This document shows positions 1 through 8,053 of a DNA stretch of 64,000 nucleotides, one piece after another. Source of the stretch: Pseudomonas aegrilactucae (lineage in GTDB: Bacteria > Pseudomonadota > Gammaproteobacteria > Pseudomonadales > Pseudomonadaceae); assembly GCF_019168305.1 (NCBI RefSeq), contig NZ_JAHTBI010000079.1, positions 1 through 64,000 of the forward strand. Reading direction: 5' to 3'. A model generated the notes under the pieces. It made no database searches. It was not told the origin of the DNA and saw only the letters and a list, made by a program, of their open reading frames with translations. How positions within the stretch are numbered: position 1 is the first letter of the stretch; each line of letters opens with the position of its first letter. Both the position numbers and the translations under genes were made by a program.

Positions 1-24
1 TCCCACATTTGTTGCAACGTGCCA
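1..24 (-). CDS. Start of a possible zinc-ribbon protein, cut by the window edge
   Basis: On the minus strand an ATG at position 24 opens the peptide MARCNKCG and runs off the left edge. The CxxC knuckle at the extreme N-terminus is typical of small zinc-ribbon proteins. Only eight codons are visible, so this may be chance. Confidence 0.3.
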
Positions 25-90
25 TGGCCTGTAAGATTTGAGTTGTCAGCCTTGGTGTCCCAACTTCAGGTCACCAGCGAGGCTCTTGCA

Positions 91-420
91 CTAGCCAACA
101 CCAATCACCCCCACCAACCACACCGGCACAACACCCACCAAACAAACCGCCACCCGCGGCCAATACGGCAACACCATCACCAACACAAACCCCGACAGCG
201 AGATCACCCCAAACCACGCCACAGGCCCTATCGCCCAACCCCAGGCGAACCCGCAGAGCCAGAAGCTGACCGCCAGTGCCAACCACCCCGCCACGCGCAA
301 GGCCACACGCAACCAACGCGCCGGCACCCTGCCCCACACCTGCTTGTAATGCCGCTCCAACCCCAGGCACAACGCCAACATGCCCAAGTAGGCAAACACC
401 ACCGCTCCCATCATCAACAT
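91..420 (-). CDS. DUF3325 family small membrane protein
   Basis: A 109-residue, very hydrophobic protein beginning MLMMGAVVFAYLGMLALC, with about three to four membrane helices separated by short basic loops (HYKQVWGRVPARWLR). Size and pattern fit DUF3325, a family found beside PepSY proteins and TonB-dependent siderophore receptors. The start at 420 lies one base after the stop of the PepSY gene, so translation is probably coupled. It is the last visible gene of the iron block. A role in ferric-siderophore handling at the inner membrane is inferred from neighbours only. Confidence 0.75.
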   Translation of the reverse strand: MLMMGAVVFAYLGMLALCLGLERHYKQVWGRVPARWLRVALRVAGWLALAVSFWLCGFAWGWAIGPVAWFGVISLSGFVLVMVLPYWPRVAVCLVGVVPVWLVGVIGVG

Positions 421-421
421 G

Positions 422-1945
422 TCACTGCCCCTCCACCGCCACTGCCGCACGCTTGCGCACAGGCTTGTGCTCACGCGGCGCCACACAGCGCCACGCCGCG
501 TACGCCAGCAACCCGCCCAGCACCACGCTGGTGGCTTCCAACACGCGATGCGCCGGGTCATGCAAGGCCGTCAACGCGCCCAGCACCGGCAAGCCGACAC
601 ACAGCAACGCCGCCAACCCCAACTGCTCGGCCCACGCACGCTGCGCCGGGCGCACGCCCGCATGCAGCAACGACAGCAACCACAGCGCAAAGAACACCTT
701 CACCTCCCAGTTGGCCCGCTGCGCCAGCTCCACCGGCAACAGACGGTTGGCCCACAACAAGCCCACACACGCCAGCATCAGGCCGGCCACGAACGCCACG
801 TTGAAGCTCTCGGCCACCTTGTACCAGCGCTGCGCCGACACCGACGCGCTCGCATACTTGCGCCGCCGCTTGACGCAGAACAGCACCAGCCCGGTGGCGA
901 TCATCGCGCTGCTGATCAGCGCGCACAGGAAGTACACCCAGCGCATCGGATACCCGCCGAACTGGGCAAAATGCAAACCGGCCATCACCCGCTGCGTGAG
1001 CAGCGCCGGCCGCATGGCCGGCACATCGCGCAGCAGCTCGCCAGTGACGCCGTCGAACACCATGGCCTGGCCCTTGCTCAAGGCAATGCGGTAGCCCAGC
1101 GTCGGCCGCACCTCGATGCGCGCCGCCGCCGTCCCCGGGTTGGCGATACCCACCCCGCTGATCGAGCCCAGGCGCGCCTGCGCTTGCGCCAGCACCGGCG
1201 CCAGGTCGGTCAACTCCGCCGGCTGCTTGAGCAACGCCCGCGGCGTGACCAGGCGCTGTTCACCCTGGGCCTGGTAATACGCGCGATTGTCACCGTCGAA
1301 CAACGCATCCACCGCCGCCGGCATGTAGATGAACAGGAAGATCACCAGCCCCGTGTAGGTGATCATCAGGTGAAACGGCAGCAGCAGCACCGCACTGGCA
1401 TTGTGAAAATCCAGCCACGAACGCTGGCCCTTGTCCGGCCGGAAGGTGAAGAACTCCTTGAAGAGCTTCTTGTGGATGACGATGCCGCTGACCAGCCCCA
1501 CCAGCATCACGATGGCCAGCGCACCGACTACCCAGATGCCCCAGTTGCGCGGCAGGTTGAGGGTGAAGTGAAAGCGGAAGAAGAAGCTTCCGCCCGCCGT
1601 TTCTCGCACCTCTATCTGCTCGCCGGTGTGCGGGTCGAGCGAGGTGCCGCCGCCGCGCCGGCGCTCGCCGGACGACACCTGCACACCCGGCGAACGCGCA
1701 TCCGGCAAACTGATGTTCCAGGCACTGGCACCAGGCGCATGCTGCTGCAGCCAGGCCAGCCCGCGCTGCGCGGCCTGGAGCTGGGTGAGGTCGTGGCTGC
1801 GCACTTCGGGGCGCATCCAGTTGTCGATCTCCTTGTCGAACACCGCCAGGGTGCCGGTGGCGAAAATCGCGAACAGCAACCAGCCGAAGATCAGGCCGGC
1901 CCAGGTGTGCAGCCACGCCATGGATTGGGTGAAGGTGTTTTTCAT
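422..1945 (-). CDS. PepSY-associated transmembrane protein (probable inner-membrane ferric-siderophore reductase type)
   Basis: A 507-residue PepSY_TM protein. The N-terminus has a helix with an HTWAG motif (MKNTFTQSMAWLHTWAGLIFGWLLF) and an LAVFDKEIDNWMRP motif typical of the family. A periplasmic PepSY-like segment follows, then helices near residues 180-200, 230-260 and 340-380, and a hydrophobic C-terminal part. Histidines in the helices suggest haem or metal binding. Relatives such as FoxB and FiuB act in reduction or release of iron from siderophores; that function is inferred here. The start at 1945 removes an implausible 11-residue extension and sits just downstream of the DUF3649 gene. 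Confidence 0.82.
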   Translation of the reverse strand: MKNTFTQSMAWLHTWAGLIFGWLLFAIFATGTLAVFDKEIDNWMRPEVRSHDLTQLQAAQRGLAWLQQHAPGASAWNISLPDARSPGVQVSSGERRRGGGTSLDPHTGEQIEVRETAGGSFFFRFHFTLNLPRNWGIWVVGALAIVMLVGLVSGIVIHKKLFKEFFTFRPDKGQRSWLDFHNASAVLLLPFHLMITYTGLVIFLFIYMPAAVDALFDGDNRAYYQAQGEQRLVTPRALLKQPAELTDLAPVLAQAQARLGSISGVGIANPGTAAARIEVRPTLGYRIALSKGQAMVFDGVTGELLRDVPAMRPALLTQRVMAGLHFAQFGGYPMRWVYFLCALISSAMIATGLVLFCVKRRRKYASASVSAQRWYKVAESFNVAFVAGLMLACVGLLWANRLLPVELAQRANWEVKVFFALWLLSLLHAGVRPAQRAWAEQLGLAALLCVGLPVLGALTALHDPAHRVLEATSVVLGGLLAYAAWRCVAPREHKPVRKRAAVAVEGQ

Positions 1946-1946
1946 C

Positions 1947-2231
1947 TCACAGGCTCCACAGGTGCGGCCAGAAGCCAATCACCGCCAAGGGACCCGCCAG
2001 CACCGCGGGCAGCCAGGCGCGCCGTGCACTGTGGGTGGCGAACGCCCAGATGAAGGCGCCGGTGTAGAAGGCGAACGACGGCAGGCTGGCGACGATCGCC
2101 GCATCTACCGCCGACAGCGGCAGCAGCCGCGCCAGGCAGGCGGTGGTGGCGTAACTGAAGGCATATCCGCCCAACAGCGCCGCGGCCGCCCGCGACACGA
2201 TCAGTCGCCAGACCGGTAAGGTCTTGTTCAT
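1947..2231 (-). CDS. DUF3649 family iron-uptake-associated membrane protein
   Basis: A 94-residue protein with about three membrane helices (around residues 12-32, 40-62 and 72-92). Hydrophobicity and neighbours fit DUF3649, a small protein usually encoded between a siderophore receptor or regulator and a PepSY protein. It overlaps the end of the sensor-kinase gene by 4 bp (ATGA), and the PepSY start follows one base after its stop, so it is translationally coupled on both sides. Function unknown. Confidence 0.75.
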   Translation of the reverse strand: MNKTLPVWRLIVSRAAAALLGGYAFSYATTACLARLLPLSAVDAAIVASLPSFAFYTGAFIWAFATHSARRAWLPAVLAGPLAVIGFWPHLWSL

Positions 2232-3589
2232 CGATAATCTCCATCAGCCGCAGGCAATCGAAGGTTCAGGCGCAGGCCGGGGTTGAGGTTCTGCGCCCAC
2301 AGCTGGCCGCCCTGCAGTTGCACCCGGCAACGGGCAATGGTCAGGCCCAGGCCAAAGCCGTCGCCGCCAGGGCGCGCGGCATCGAGCCGGGTGAAGGGTT
2401 GAAAGATGCTCTCCAGCGCGTCTTCGGCCACGCCCGGCCCCTGGTCGTCGATCCACAGGTGCCAGTACGCGCCGTCGCGGCAGCCCCCCAGGCGAACCTG
2501 GCCCTGGGCAGGGGAATGGCGGATGGCATTGCGCACGATGTTTTCCATGGCCTGCGCCAGGCCGTTCAGGTGGCCGTGCACCAGGCAGTCCTCGCCCAGC
2601 TCGTTGGGCAACTGCTGCTCGTGCCAGCCAGACTCGAAGCACGCGTTCTCGCGCACCACGTCCCACAAGGTCTGCACCTCGACCGTGTCCAGTGCCAGCT
2701 TGGGCCGCTCGGTGTCGAGCCACACCAGCTCCAGCGTGTCGTCGACCAGTTGGCGCATGCACTGCACTTCGCGGGTCAGGCGCTCGCGCAGCACGTCAGT
2801 GTCAGCTTCGTTCTCGGCCGCCATGTGCAGCCGCGTCAACGGCGTGCGCAGCTCGTGGGACAAGTCGGCCAGCAGGCGATGCTGCAGCGCCACGGTCTTT
2901 TCCAGGCGTTCGGCCATGTGGTCGAAGGCACGCCCAAGATCGCCCAGTTCATCCTGACGGCGGGTGATCACCGGGTCCACCCGCGTGCTCAGCCGGTCGG
3001 CGCGCAAGGCGTTGGCCTGGGCGCGCAGGTGCGCCAGCGGGCCGATCAGCACGCGGTACAGCAGCAAGCCGGCAAACAGCGCCAACACCCCCGGCAGTAC
3101 ACCATGGGTCAGCAGTTGCACAAGCAGCGGCCGTATCGAGGGCATGAAGCGCTCGGGCAACTGGATGACCAGCTTGCCTTCGTGCGGCGCATCGGGGAAC
3201 GGCACGCTGATCGCTGGCAGCTCGACGGCGCGCTTGCTCATCGGCCAGTGCAGCTGACGCATGAACGTCACGTGCCTCTGCTGCGCCTCGCTCAGCGGCT
3301 GGCTGCTCAACGAACGCAGGTCGGGGCCGACCACCAGTGCCCAACCGACTTCACGGGCGTGCAACTGCGCAAGCCAGCGATCGACGCCTTGCGTACCGCC
3401 CTCGCGCCACGCCACATGGGCCTGGGCAGCATAGGCCTTGAGCACTTGCTGAGCCTCCTGCGACAGGTGATAGCTCTGGCGTTCGAAGTGCGCACCGCCC
3501 GAACGGCTGACCCACAGGATCAGCAGGCACAGCACCACCAGCAGGCCACACAGTTTCCACAGCAGCGAATGGCGACCGGGCAGCTTCAT
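2228..3589 (-). CDS. pfeS: Sensor histidine kinase, PfeS-like
   Basis: A 453-residue membrane kinase. An N-terminal helix lies at about residues 10-30, then a periplasmic sensor region, a second helix near 160-180, and a HAMP domain. The H-box is DLSHELRTPLTRL, the N-box ENIVRNAIRH, and the ATP lid reads DQGPGV, FQPFTRLD and GDGFGLGL, so all catalytic boxes are intact. The start MKLPGRHSLLWK at 3589 gives a 4-bp overlap with the response-regulator gene. The placement beside a PfeA-type receptor suggests it senses a catecholate siderophore, as PfeS does in P. aeruginosa. The symbol is by analogy. Confidence 0.8.
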   Translation of the reverse strand: MKLPGRHSLLWKLCGLLVVLCLLILWVSRSGGAHFERQSYHLSQEAQQVLKAYAAQAHVAWREGGTQGVDRWLAQLHAREVGWALVVGPDLRSLSSQPLSEAQQRHVTFMRQLHWPMSKRAVELPAISVPFPDAPHEGKLVIQLPERFMPSIRPLLVQLLTHGVLPGVLALFAGLLLYRVLIGPLAHLRAQANALRADRLSTRVDPVITRRQDELGDLGRAFDHMAERLEKTVALQHRLLADLSHELRTPLTRLHMAAENEADTDVLRERLTREVQCMRQLVDDTLELVWLDTERPKLALDTVEVQTLWDVVRENACFESGWHEQQLPNELGEDCLVHGHLNGLAQAMENIVRNAIRHSPAQGQVRLGGCRDGAYWHLWIDDQGPGVAEDALESIFQPFTRLDAARPGGDGFGLGLTIARCRVQLQGGQLWAQNLNPGLRLNLRLPAADGDYR

Positions 3590-4296
3590 GACGGCACCTG
3601 CGTCAGCACGTAACCCTTGCCCCACACCGTGGCCAGGCGACCTTCGTAACCGATGGCGGCAAGTTTGCGGCGCACATGGCTGACGTGCATGTCGAGCACG
3701 CGGTCCTGTTGCGAGAACGGCTTGTGCAGCACCTGCTGGTACAGGAACGGCTTGCTCAGCACTTCTTCAGGGTGCGCCAGCAGCACCTTCATCAGGCGGT
3801 ATTCGATGCGGGTAAAACTGGCCACCGCTTCACCCAGGCGCATGTCCTGGCGTACCGCCTTGCGCAGCGACGGTTGCTCATCCTCCTCGTTCGGCGGCCC
3901 GGAGCGCTCATAGGCCACCCGGCGCAGTACCGCATCGATGCGCACATCCATCTCGCCCATGCTGAACGGCTTGGGCAGGTAGTCATCGGCGCCCTGGCTG
4001 AAACCGACGATGCGATCCTGCTCGGCACCCAGCGCCGACATCAGGATCACCGGCACCATGAAGCGTTCGCGCAGTTCGCCGAGCAGCTGCAAACCACTGC
4101 GCCCCGGCAGCAGGATGTCCATGAGGATCAGGTCGAAGCCCTTCCACGCCTGCAGATCGGTGTGGTCGTCCACGCCATGGCACAGCGTCACGTCAAAGCC
4201 ACGGCGGCGCAGGTGCTGGTCCAGATGGGCCGCCAGCAGCGGATCATCCTCGACGGCCAGGATCCTGGGGGCCGGTTGTGCACAGAGGTAGCTCAT
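3586..4296 (-). CDS. pfeR: OmpR-family response regulator, PfeR-like
   Basis: A 236-residue two-domain regulator. The receiver domain (about 11-125) has the acidic pair EDD and the phospho-acceptor aspartate in DLILMDILLPGRSG. The C-terminal winged helix (about 140-232) ends VLDMHVSHVRRKL...VWGKGYVL, typical of OmpR/PhoB proteins. It lies between the receptor gene and its kinase, with a terminator hairpin just upstream of its start. Its likely role is activation of the adjacent receptor gene; that is inferred from gene order. Confidence 0.82.
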   Translation of the reverse strand: MSYLCAQPAPRILAVEDDPLLAAHLDQHLRRRGFDVTLCHGVDDHTDLQAWKGFDLILMDILLPGRSGLQLLGELRERFMVPVILMSALGAEQDRIVGFSQGADDYLPKPFSMGEMDVRIDAVLRRVAYERSGPPNEEDEQPSLRKAVRQDMRLGEAVASFTRIEYRLMKVLLAHPEEVLSKPFLYQQVLHKPFSQQDRVLDMHVSHVRRKLAAIGYEGRLATVWGKGYVLTQVPS

Positions 4297-4313
4297 GGTT
4301 CACCCTGAAGCTG

Positions 4314-4366
4314 AAAAACACAAAAAGCCGCCCCGGGCCGGTCGATGCGCGATCGACCCGGGGCAG
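4314..4366 (-). terminator. Rho-independent terminator after the siderophore receptor
   Basis: On the minus strand, GC-rich arms pair ATCGACC/GGTCGAT extended by CGGGG/CCCCG with a small bulge, followed by CGGCTTTTTGTGTTTTT. It lies between the receptor stop at 4386 and the regulator start at 4296. It may limit read-through from receptor to regulator genes. Confidence 0.75.
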
Positions 4367-4385
4367 CCTTGTCACTGGCGCCGGC

Positions 4386-6614
4386 TCAGAACGAGATGTT
4401 CAGCGCAGCGAACAACGCACGGCCCGGCTGGTTGTAGGTGTTGGCACCCGAACTGCTGGCGTTGCCACCGCGGTAGATCTGCTTGTCGAACAGATTGTTC
4501 ACACCGAAGCGCACGTCATAGTTCTTGGTGATCTTGTAGCCGGTGCTGACATCGACCAGGCCGTAGGCTTCGACGTCCTGCTGGGCATCCAGGTCATAGT
4601 TCTGCTGGGTACGGTAATTGTAGGTCGGCGACTTCTGCTTGCCGAAGTAGGTACCGGCCACCTGGAACGACAGCTGCTCGGTGGCGCGCCAGTCCAGGGT
4701 GCTGTTGACCGTGTACTTGGGGATCACGCTCAGCGGCTCGCCGGTGTCGCGGTTGTCGTTGTTGAGCATCAGGGTGAGATTGGTGTTCCAGTCCAGCGAC
4801 GGCGCCAGCTCGACGAAGAAGTTGCCTTCCACCCCTTCCACCAGCGCCTTGCCGGCGTTTTCCCACTGGGTTACGCGGCGGCCACTGTTGATGTCGTAGA
4901 CCACATCGGTACCGCCGGTGATCTTGTTCTTGTAGTCGTTGCGAAAGTACGTCGCGCTGGTGCGCCAGGTGCCACGGTCGTACAGCAGGCCGATCTCCTT
5001 GTTGACGCTGGTTTCCGGCTCGAGGTTGGCGTTGCCCTGCAGGTAGCAGCCACCGTTGTTGGTCTGCTGGGTGCTGCAACCATTGCCACGGCTGTACAGC
5101 AGGTAGTTGGAATTGTACTGGTACAGGTTCGGGGTCTTGTAGGCCCGCGCGATGCCACCCTTGACGGTGAGGTCATCGGTGAGTTTGTGCGACACGTTCA
5201 GGCTGGGGCTGTAGTTGTCGCCGAACTGCTCGTGGTGATCCAGGCGCAGGCCCGGGGTGATGGTGGTGTCGCCGACCACGATATTGTCTTCGGCGAACAG
5301 TGCGAAGCTCTTGGCCGAGATCTTCGAGTTGCTGCGGTCGAAGCCGTCGATCTGGTCGCCGGGCAGGCCGCTGGGGTCAAAGCTCTGCGAGCGCAGCGAG
5401 CCTTTGTCGTTGAGCACTTCATACAGGTATTCGCCGCCCAGGGTCAGTACGTGCTCGCTGCTGGCGAGGCTGAACGGCAGGTTCACTTCGCTGGACAGGC
5501 GCGTGTTGCGCAGGCGCGACATGTCGGCGCCGGTGTCGTTGATGGCGCCTTCCGGGCCGCCGGCCAGGCCTTCGTTGAGGCGCCAGTTGCGCACGTATTC
5601 ATAGGTCAGCGACGACTTGGTCGAGCCCCAGTCGAAGTCGCCCAGGTGAGTGAAATCGTAGGTGCTGCGCTGCATCACGTTGGTTTCATGGCCGTACAGC
5701 GCTTCGATGCCGGCGAGGTTGCCGCCACCGTTGCTGTTCATGGTGTCGCCAGCGTAGATGTTGCCCTGGCGGCTGTAGCCACTGCTCAGCTCCAGGCGGT
5801 GCTGGTCGTTGAGGCGCCAGCTGAGCAGGCCGTTGATGTCCTTGTTGCGGACCCCTTCGCGGCCGGCGACCAGTGCGCTGTTGGCACTGTCGGCGTTGAT
5901 GTCGAGGTCGTCGGCGTCGGTCTTGGCCAGGCCGCCATACACACGGAACGACAGGTCATCGGTCAGGCCGCCGCTGAGGCTGAAGTTGGTGCGTTTGCTC
6001 ACGCCTTCGGCGTCGTCTTCGGGCATCACGGTGAACAGGCTGATGTTGCCTTGCAGCTCCTGGGTCGGGCGCTTGGTGATGATGTTGACCACCCCGCCCA
6101 TGGCGCCGGAGCCGTAGCGGGCAGCGGCCGGGCCACGCAGGATCTCGATGCGCTCGACCGCTTCGGCCGGTACCCAGTTGGTTTCACCGCGGGTGTCGCG
6201 GTCGCCGTTCCAGCCGTAACGCACGGCGTTGCGCGCACTGGATGGCTTGCCGTCGATCAGGATCAGGGTGTTTTCCGGGCCCATGCCGCGCAGGTCGATC
6301 TGGCGGTTGTTGCCGCGTGCGCCGCTGGCGCTGTTGCCGGTGAGGTTCACGCCCGGTTCGCGGCGGATGATATCGGACAGGTCGTTGGCCGGCGGGTGAC
6401 GCTTGATGTCTTCGGCGGTGATGATCGAAGAGCCCAGTGCCTGCTTGGCTTCCTCCTCGGCGGTGACCCGGGTGTTCTGGATCACCAGGGCATTGTCACC
6501 GACCTGTTCGACGCTGCTGGCGTCTTCGGCGTGAACCGAGGGGGTGACCAGCGCCGATGACGACAGGGCAACAAAGGCCCAGGCCAGGCTGTTGGGGGAG
6601 GTTCTGGACTGCAT
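4386..6614 (-). CDS. pfeA: TonB-dependent ferric enterobactin-type siderophore receptor
   Basis: A 742-residue outer-membrane receptor. A signal peptide ends near VTPSVHAE. The plug domain includes ITAEDIKRHPPANDLSDIIRR, PGVNLTGNSASGARGNNRQ, DLRGMGPENTLILIDGKP and RYGSGAMGGVVNIITK. The 22-strand barrel closes with YNQPGRALFAALNISF and a C-terminal phenylalanine. These signatures and the length match the PfeA/FepA group of catecholate receptors. A Fur-box-like sequence lies about 70 bp upstream, and the genes for a PfeR/PfeS-type pair follow. Transport of ferric enterobactin or a related catecholate is expected; the exact ligand is not shown by sequence. Confidence 0.87.
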   Translation of the reverse strand: MQSRTSPNSLAWAFVALSSSALVTPSVHAEDASSVEQVGDNALVIQNTRVTAEEEAKQALGSSIITAEDIKRHPPANDLSDIIRREPGVNLTGNSASGARGNNRQIDLRGMGPENTLILIDGKPSSARNAVRYGWNGDRDTRGETNWVPAEAVERIEILRGPAAARYGSGAMGGVVNIITKRPTQELQGNISLFTVMPEDDAEGVSKRTNFSLSGGLTDDLSFRVYGGLAKTDADDLDINADSANSALVAGREGVRNKDINGLLSWRLNDQHRLELSSGYSRQGNIYAGDTMNSNGGGNLAGIEALYGHETNVMQRSTYDFTHLGDFDWGSTKSSLTYEYVRNWRLNEGLAGGPEGAINDTGADMSRLRNTRLSSEVNLPFSLASSEHVLTLGGEYLYEVLNDKGSLRSQSFDPSGLPGDQIDGFDRSNSKISAKSFALFAEDNIVVGDTTITPGLRLDHHEQFGDNYSPSLNVSHKLTDDLTVKGGIARAYKTPNLYQYNSNYLLYSRGNGCSTQQTNNGGCYLQGNANLEPETSVNKEIGLLYDRGTWRTSATYFRNDYKNKITGGTDVVYDINSGRRVTQWENAGKALVEGVEGNFFVELAPSLDWNTNLTLMLNNDNRDTGEPLSVIPKYTVNSTLDWRATEQLSFQVAGTYFGKQKSPTYNYRTQQNYDLDAQQDVEAYGLVDVSTGYKITKNYDVRFGVNNLFDKQIYRGGNASSSGANTYNQPGRALFAALNISF

Positions 6615-6953
6615 TTCACGTCTCCGTTACTTCGAGAGCTGGGCAACGCGCATGGCGTGAGCTGCCCCAAGGAGACGCTGAATATAATGATTCTCAAATG
6701 GGTTTAAATCTTATTTACGAAATTTACACATTCGCAGGGGAACTCCTACGCATCGCGCTGGAAACAGCAATCGTTAACTTTAATGAACGAAAAACGAAGC
6801 GCACGGATATTTTAATTGACACCCATCCTGCAACCGCCCTGTTCCAGTGCCTCTTGCATCGGCTCCTGGTGGCCCCACTGCGATCTGCCGTCGGACCACC
6901 AAAGCTGACAAAAGATCGCGGGGGGCCACCCGGGGCCAGTCAATGCATTTCTG
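6615..6953. other. Intergenic region between receptor promoter and AhpD-like gene
   Basis: About 340 bp without a supported gene. It holds the receptor promoter/Fur region on the left. On the right, a large imperfect inverted repeat has arms at 6868-6886 and 6913-6930 (GGTGGCCCC...GCGATCT against AGATCGCGGGGGGCCACC). No T-run follows on the minus strand, so it is not a textbook terminator, though it sits just past the end of the ten-gene operon. Confidence 0.6.
6681..6701 (-). promoter_or_regulatory. Fur-box-like operator upstream of pfeA
   Basis: The plus strand reads TATAATGATTCTCAAATGG at 6683-6701. It matches the 19-bp Fur consensus at 11 positions, including an unbroken ATAATGAT half. 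It is 69-87 bp upstream of the receptor start, as expected for iron-repressed receptor genes. Confidence 0.55.
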
Positions 6954-7544
6954 CTACCCCTCCCCCCCATACACCGGCTCACCTAAATTGAGCATCAACC
7001 GATTGGCCCACGCAAAAATCGCCACCGCATGAATCAAGTCAAGAATCTCGCCCTGCGCCAACCCCTGTTCGCGCAACGCCAGTACCTGCTCACGCCCCAC
7101 CTCGCCCGGCACCATCGTGAGCTCGATGGCAAACCGTATGATCGCCCGCTCCCGGTCACTACCGCCCGCCGTGTACGGGTCGGCGAAGACCTGGGCAATC
7201 ACCTCATTGCGCTTGGCCAACTGCTCGAACCGCTGCGCATGCACCGACGCACAGTAAACACACTGGTTGACACGCGACACCACCGCACTCGCCAACTCCC
7301 GCTCCGCACGCGACAAACCACCCGGCGCATACATGATGGCGTTGAACGCCAACGACCGCTGACGCAACACTTCGGGCTGATGAATCAAGCTCAGGTAGTA
7401 CTCCGACACCATGGCCTGCGGGTGGCTCTCCTTGAGCACGGCCAACTGCTCATCACTGGCCTGCGCCGGATCGACCGTGGGCAACCACGCCTTCCACCCC
7501 AGCGTCTCGTTGGTAAAACCCTGATCACGTATCACCTGGCTCAT
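6954..7544 (-). CDS. AhpD-like peroxidase-related protein
   Basis: A 196-residue all-helical protein of the AhpD/carboxymuconolactone decarboxylase fold. The redox motif CVYCASVH (Cys95, Cys98, His102) is intact, with the preceding SRAERELASAVVSRVNQ helix typical of peroxidase-related proteins; it resembles the Avi_7169-type group found next to CMD proteins of the Avi_7170 type. It is the last gene of the ten-gene operon and overlaps its upstream neighbour by 4 bp. Enzymatic substrate unknown: a peroxidase or a decarboxylase/isomerase step on the imported compound are both possible. Confidence 0.8.
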   Translation of the reverse strand: MSQVIRDQGFTNETLGWKAWLPTVDPAQASDEQLAVLKESHPQAMVSEYYLSLIHQPEVLRQRSLAFNAIMYAPGGLSRAERELASAVVSRVNQCVYCASVHAQRFEQLAKRNEVIAQVFADPYTAGGSDRERAIIRFAIELTMVPGEVGREQVLALREQGLAQGEILDLIHAVAIFAWANRLMLNLGEPVYGGEG

Positions 7545-8053
7545 GCCTCCACCTCCACTGCCTGCAACGCCGACAAGCCGGCCACCAATCGCACCTGGTA
7601 CGCCACGAACGCAATCAACTGGGCCAGCGTGACCACATCCACCGCGCTCAGCCCCGCAGCCAGCAATACCTCCAATGCCGCACGATCACCTTCGCGCGGC
7701 GCCACGATCAAGGTGCGGGTGTAGCGCAGCACCGCGACCAGCCGCGCATCATCCAGACCCGACAGCGCATCCTGCTGCACCGCCGCCAGCCACTCGGGCG
7801 CCACCTCCAGCGCCTGCAAGCGCTCGCGATAATGCGCCACCAGTTGGGCCTGGGGCGTGAGCACGGCAGCATACAGCGCCACCAGCAAGCGCAGCTGCAG
7901 CGACAAGGCGCCAGGTAATTGCGCCGAGAGCAGGCTGTCGTAGCTGCCCTGGGTAGCCTGGGTGACTTTGCCGCGTGCCTGGCGCAGCGCCTGCAAGGCC
8001 GGGCCCGGCACCAGTAAGGTGTCGAGCAGATCGGTAGGGGCAACGGTACTCAT
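7541..8053 (-). CDS. CMD-domain protein (Avi_7170-type)
   Basis: A 170-residue helical protein with a carboxymuconolactone-decarboxylase-like layout but without a CxxC pair, so it is probably non-redox or a partner of the AhpD-like protein encoded next. It starts MSTVAPTDLLDTLLVPGP and contains YTRTLIVAPREGDRAALEVLLAAG and DVVTLAQLIAFVAYQVRLVAGL. It overlaps both neighbours by 4 bp, so the three proteins are likely made in fixed ratio. Pairing with a CxxC paralogue beside a peptide-type ABC importer is a recurrent arrangement; its biochemical role is not established. Confidence 0.75.
   Translation of the reverse strand: MSTVAPTDLLDTLLVPGPALQALRQARGKVTQATQGSYDSLLSAQLPGALSLQLRLLVALYAAVLTPQAQLVAHYRERLQALEVAPEWLAAVQQDALSGLDDARLVAVLRYTRTLIVAPREGDRAALEVLLAAGLSAVDVVTLAQLIAFVAYQVRLVAGLSALQAVEVEA

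Noticed and set aside
4278..6560. Long plus-strand frame of about 760 codons opposite the siderophore receptor
   Set aside because: High-GC shadow of the receptor gene; valine/alanine/histidine-rich sequence with no motif or ribosome site.
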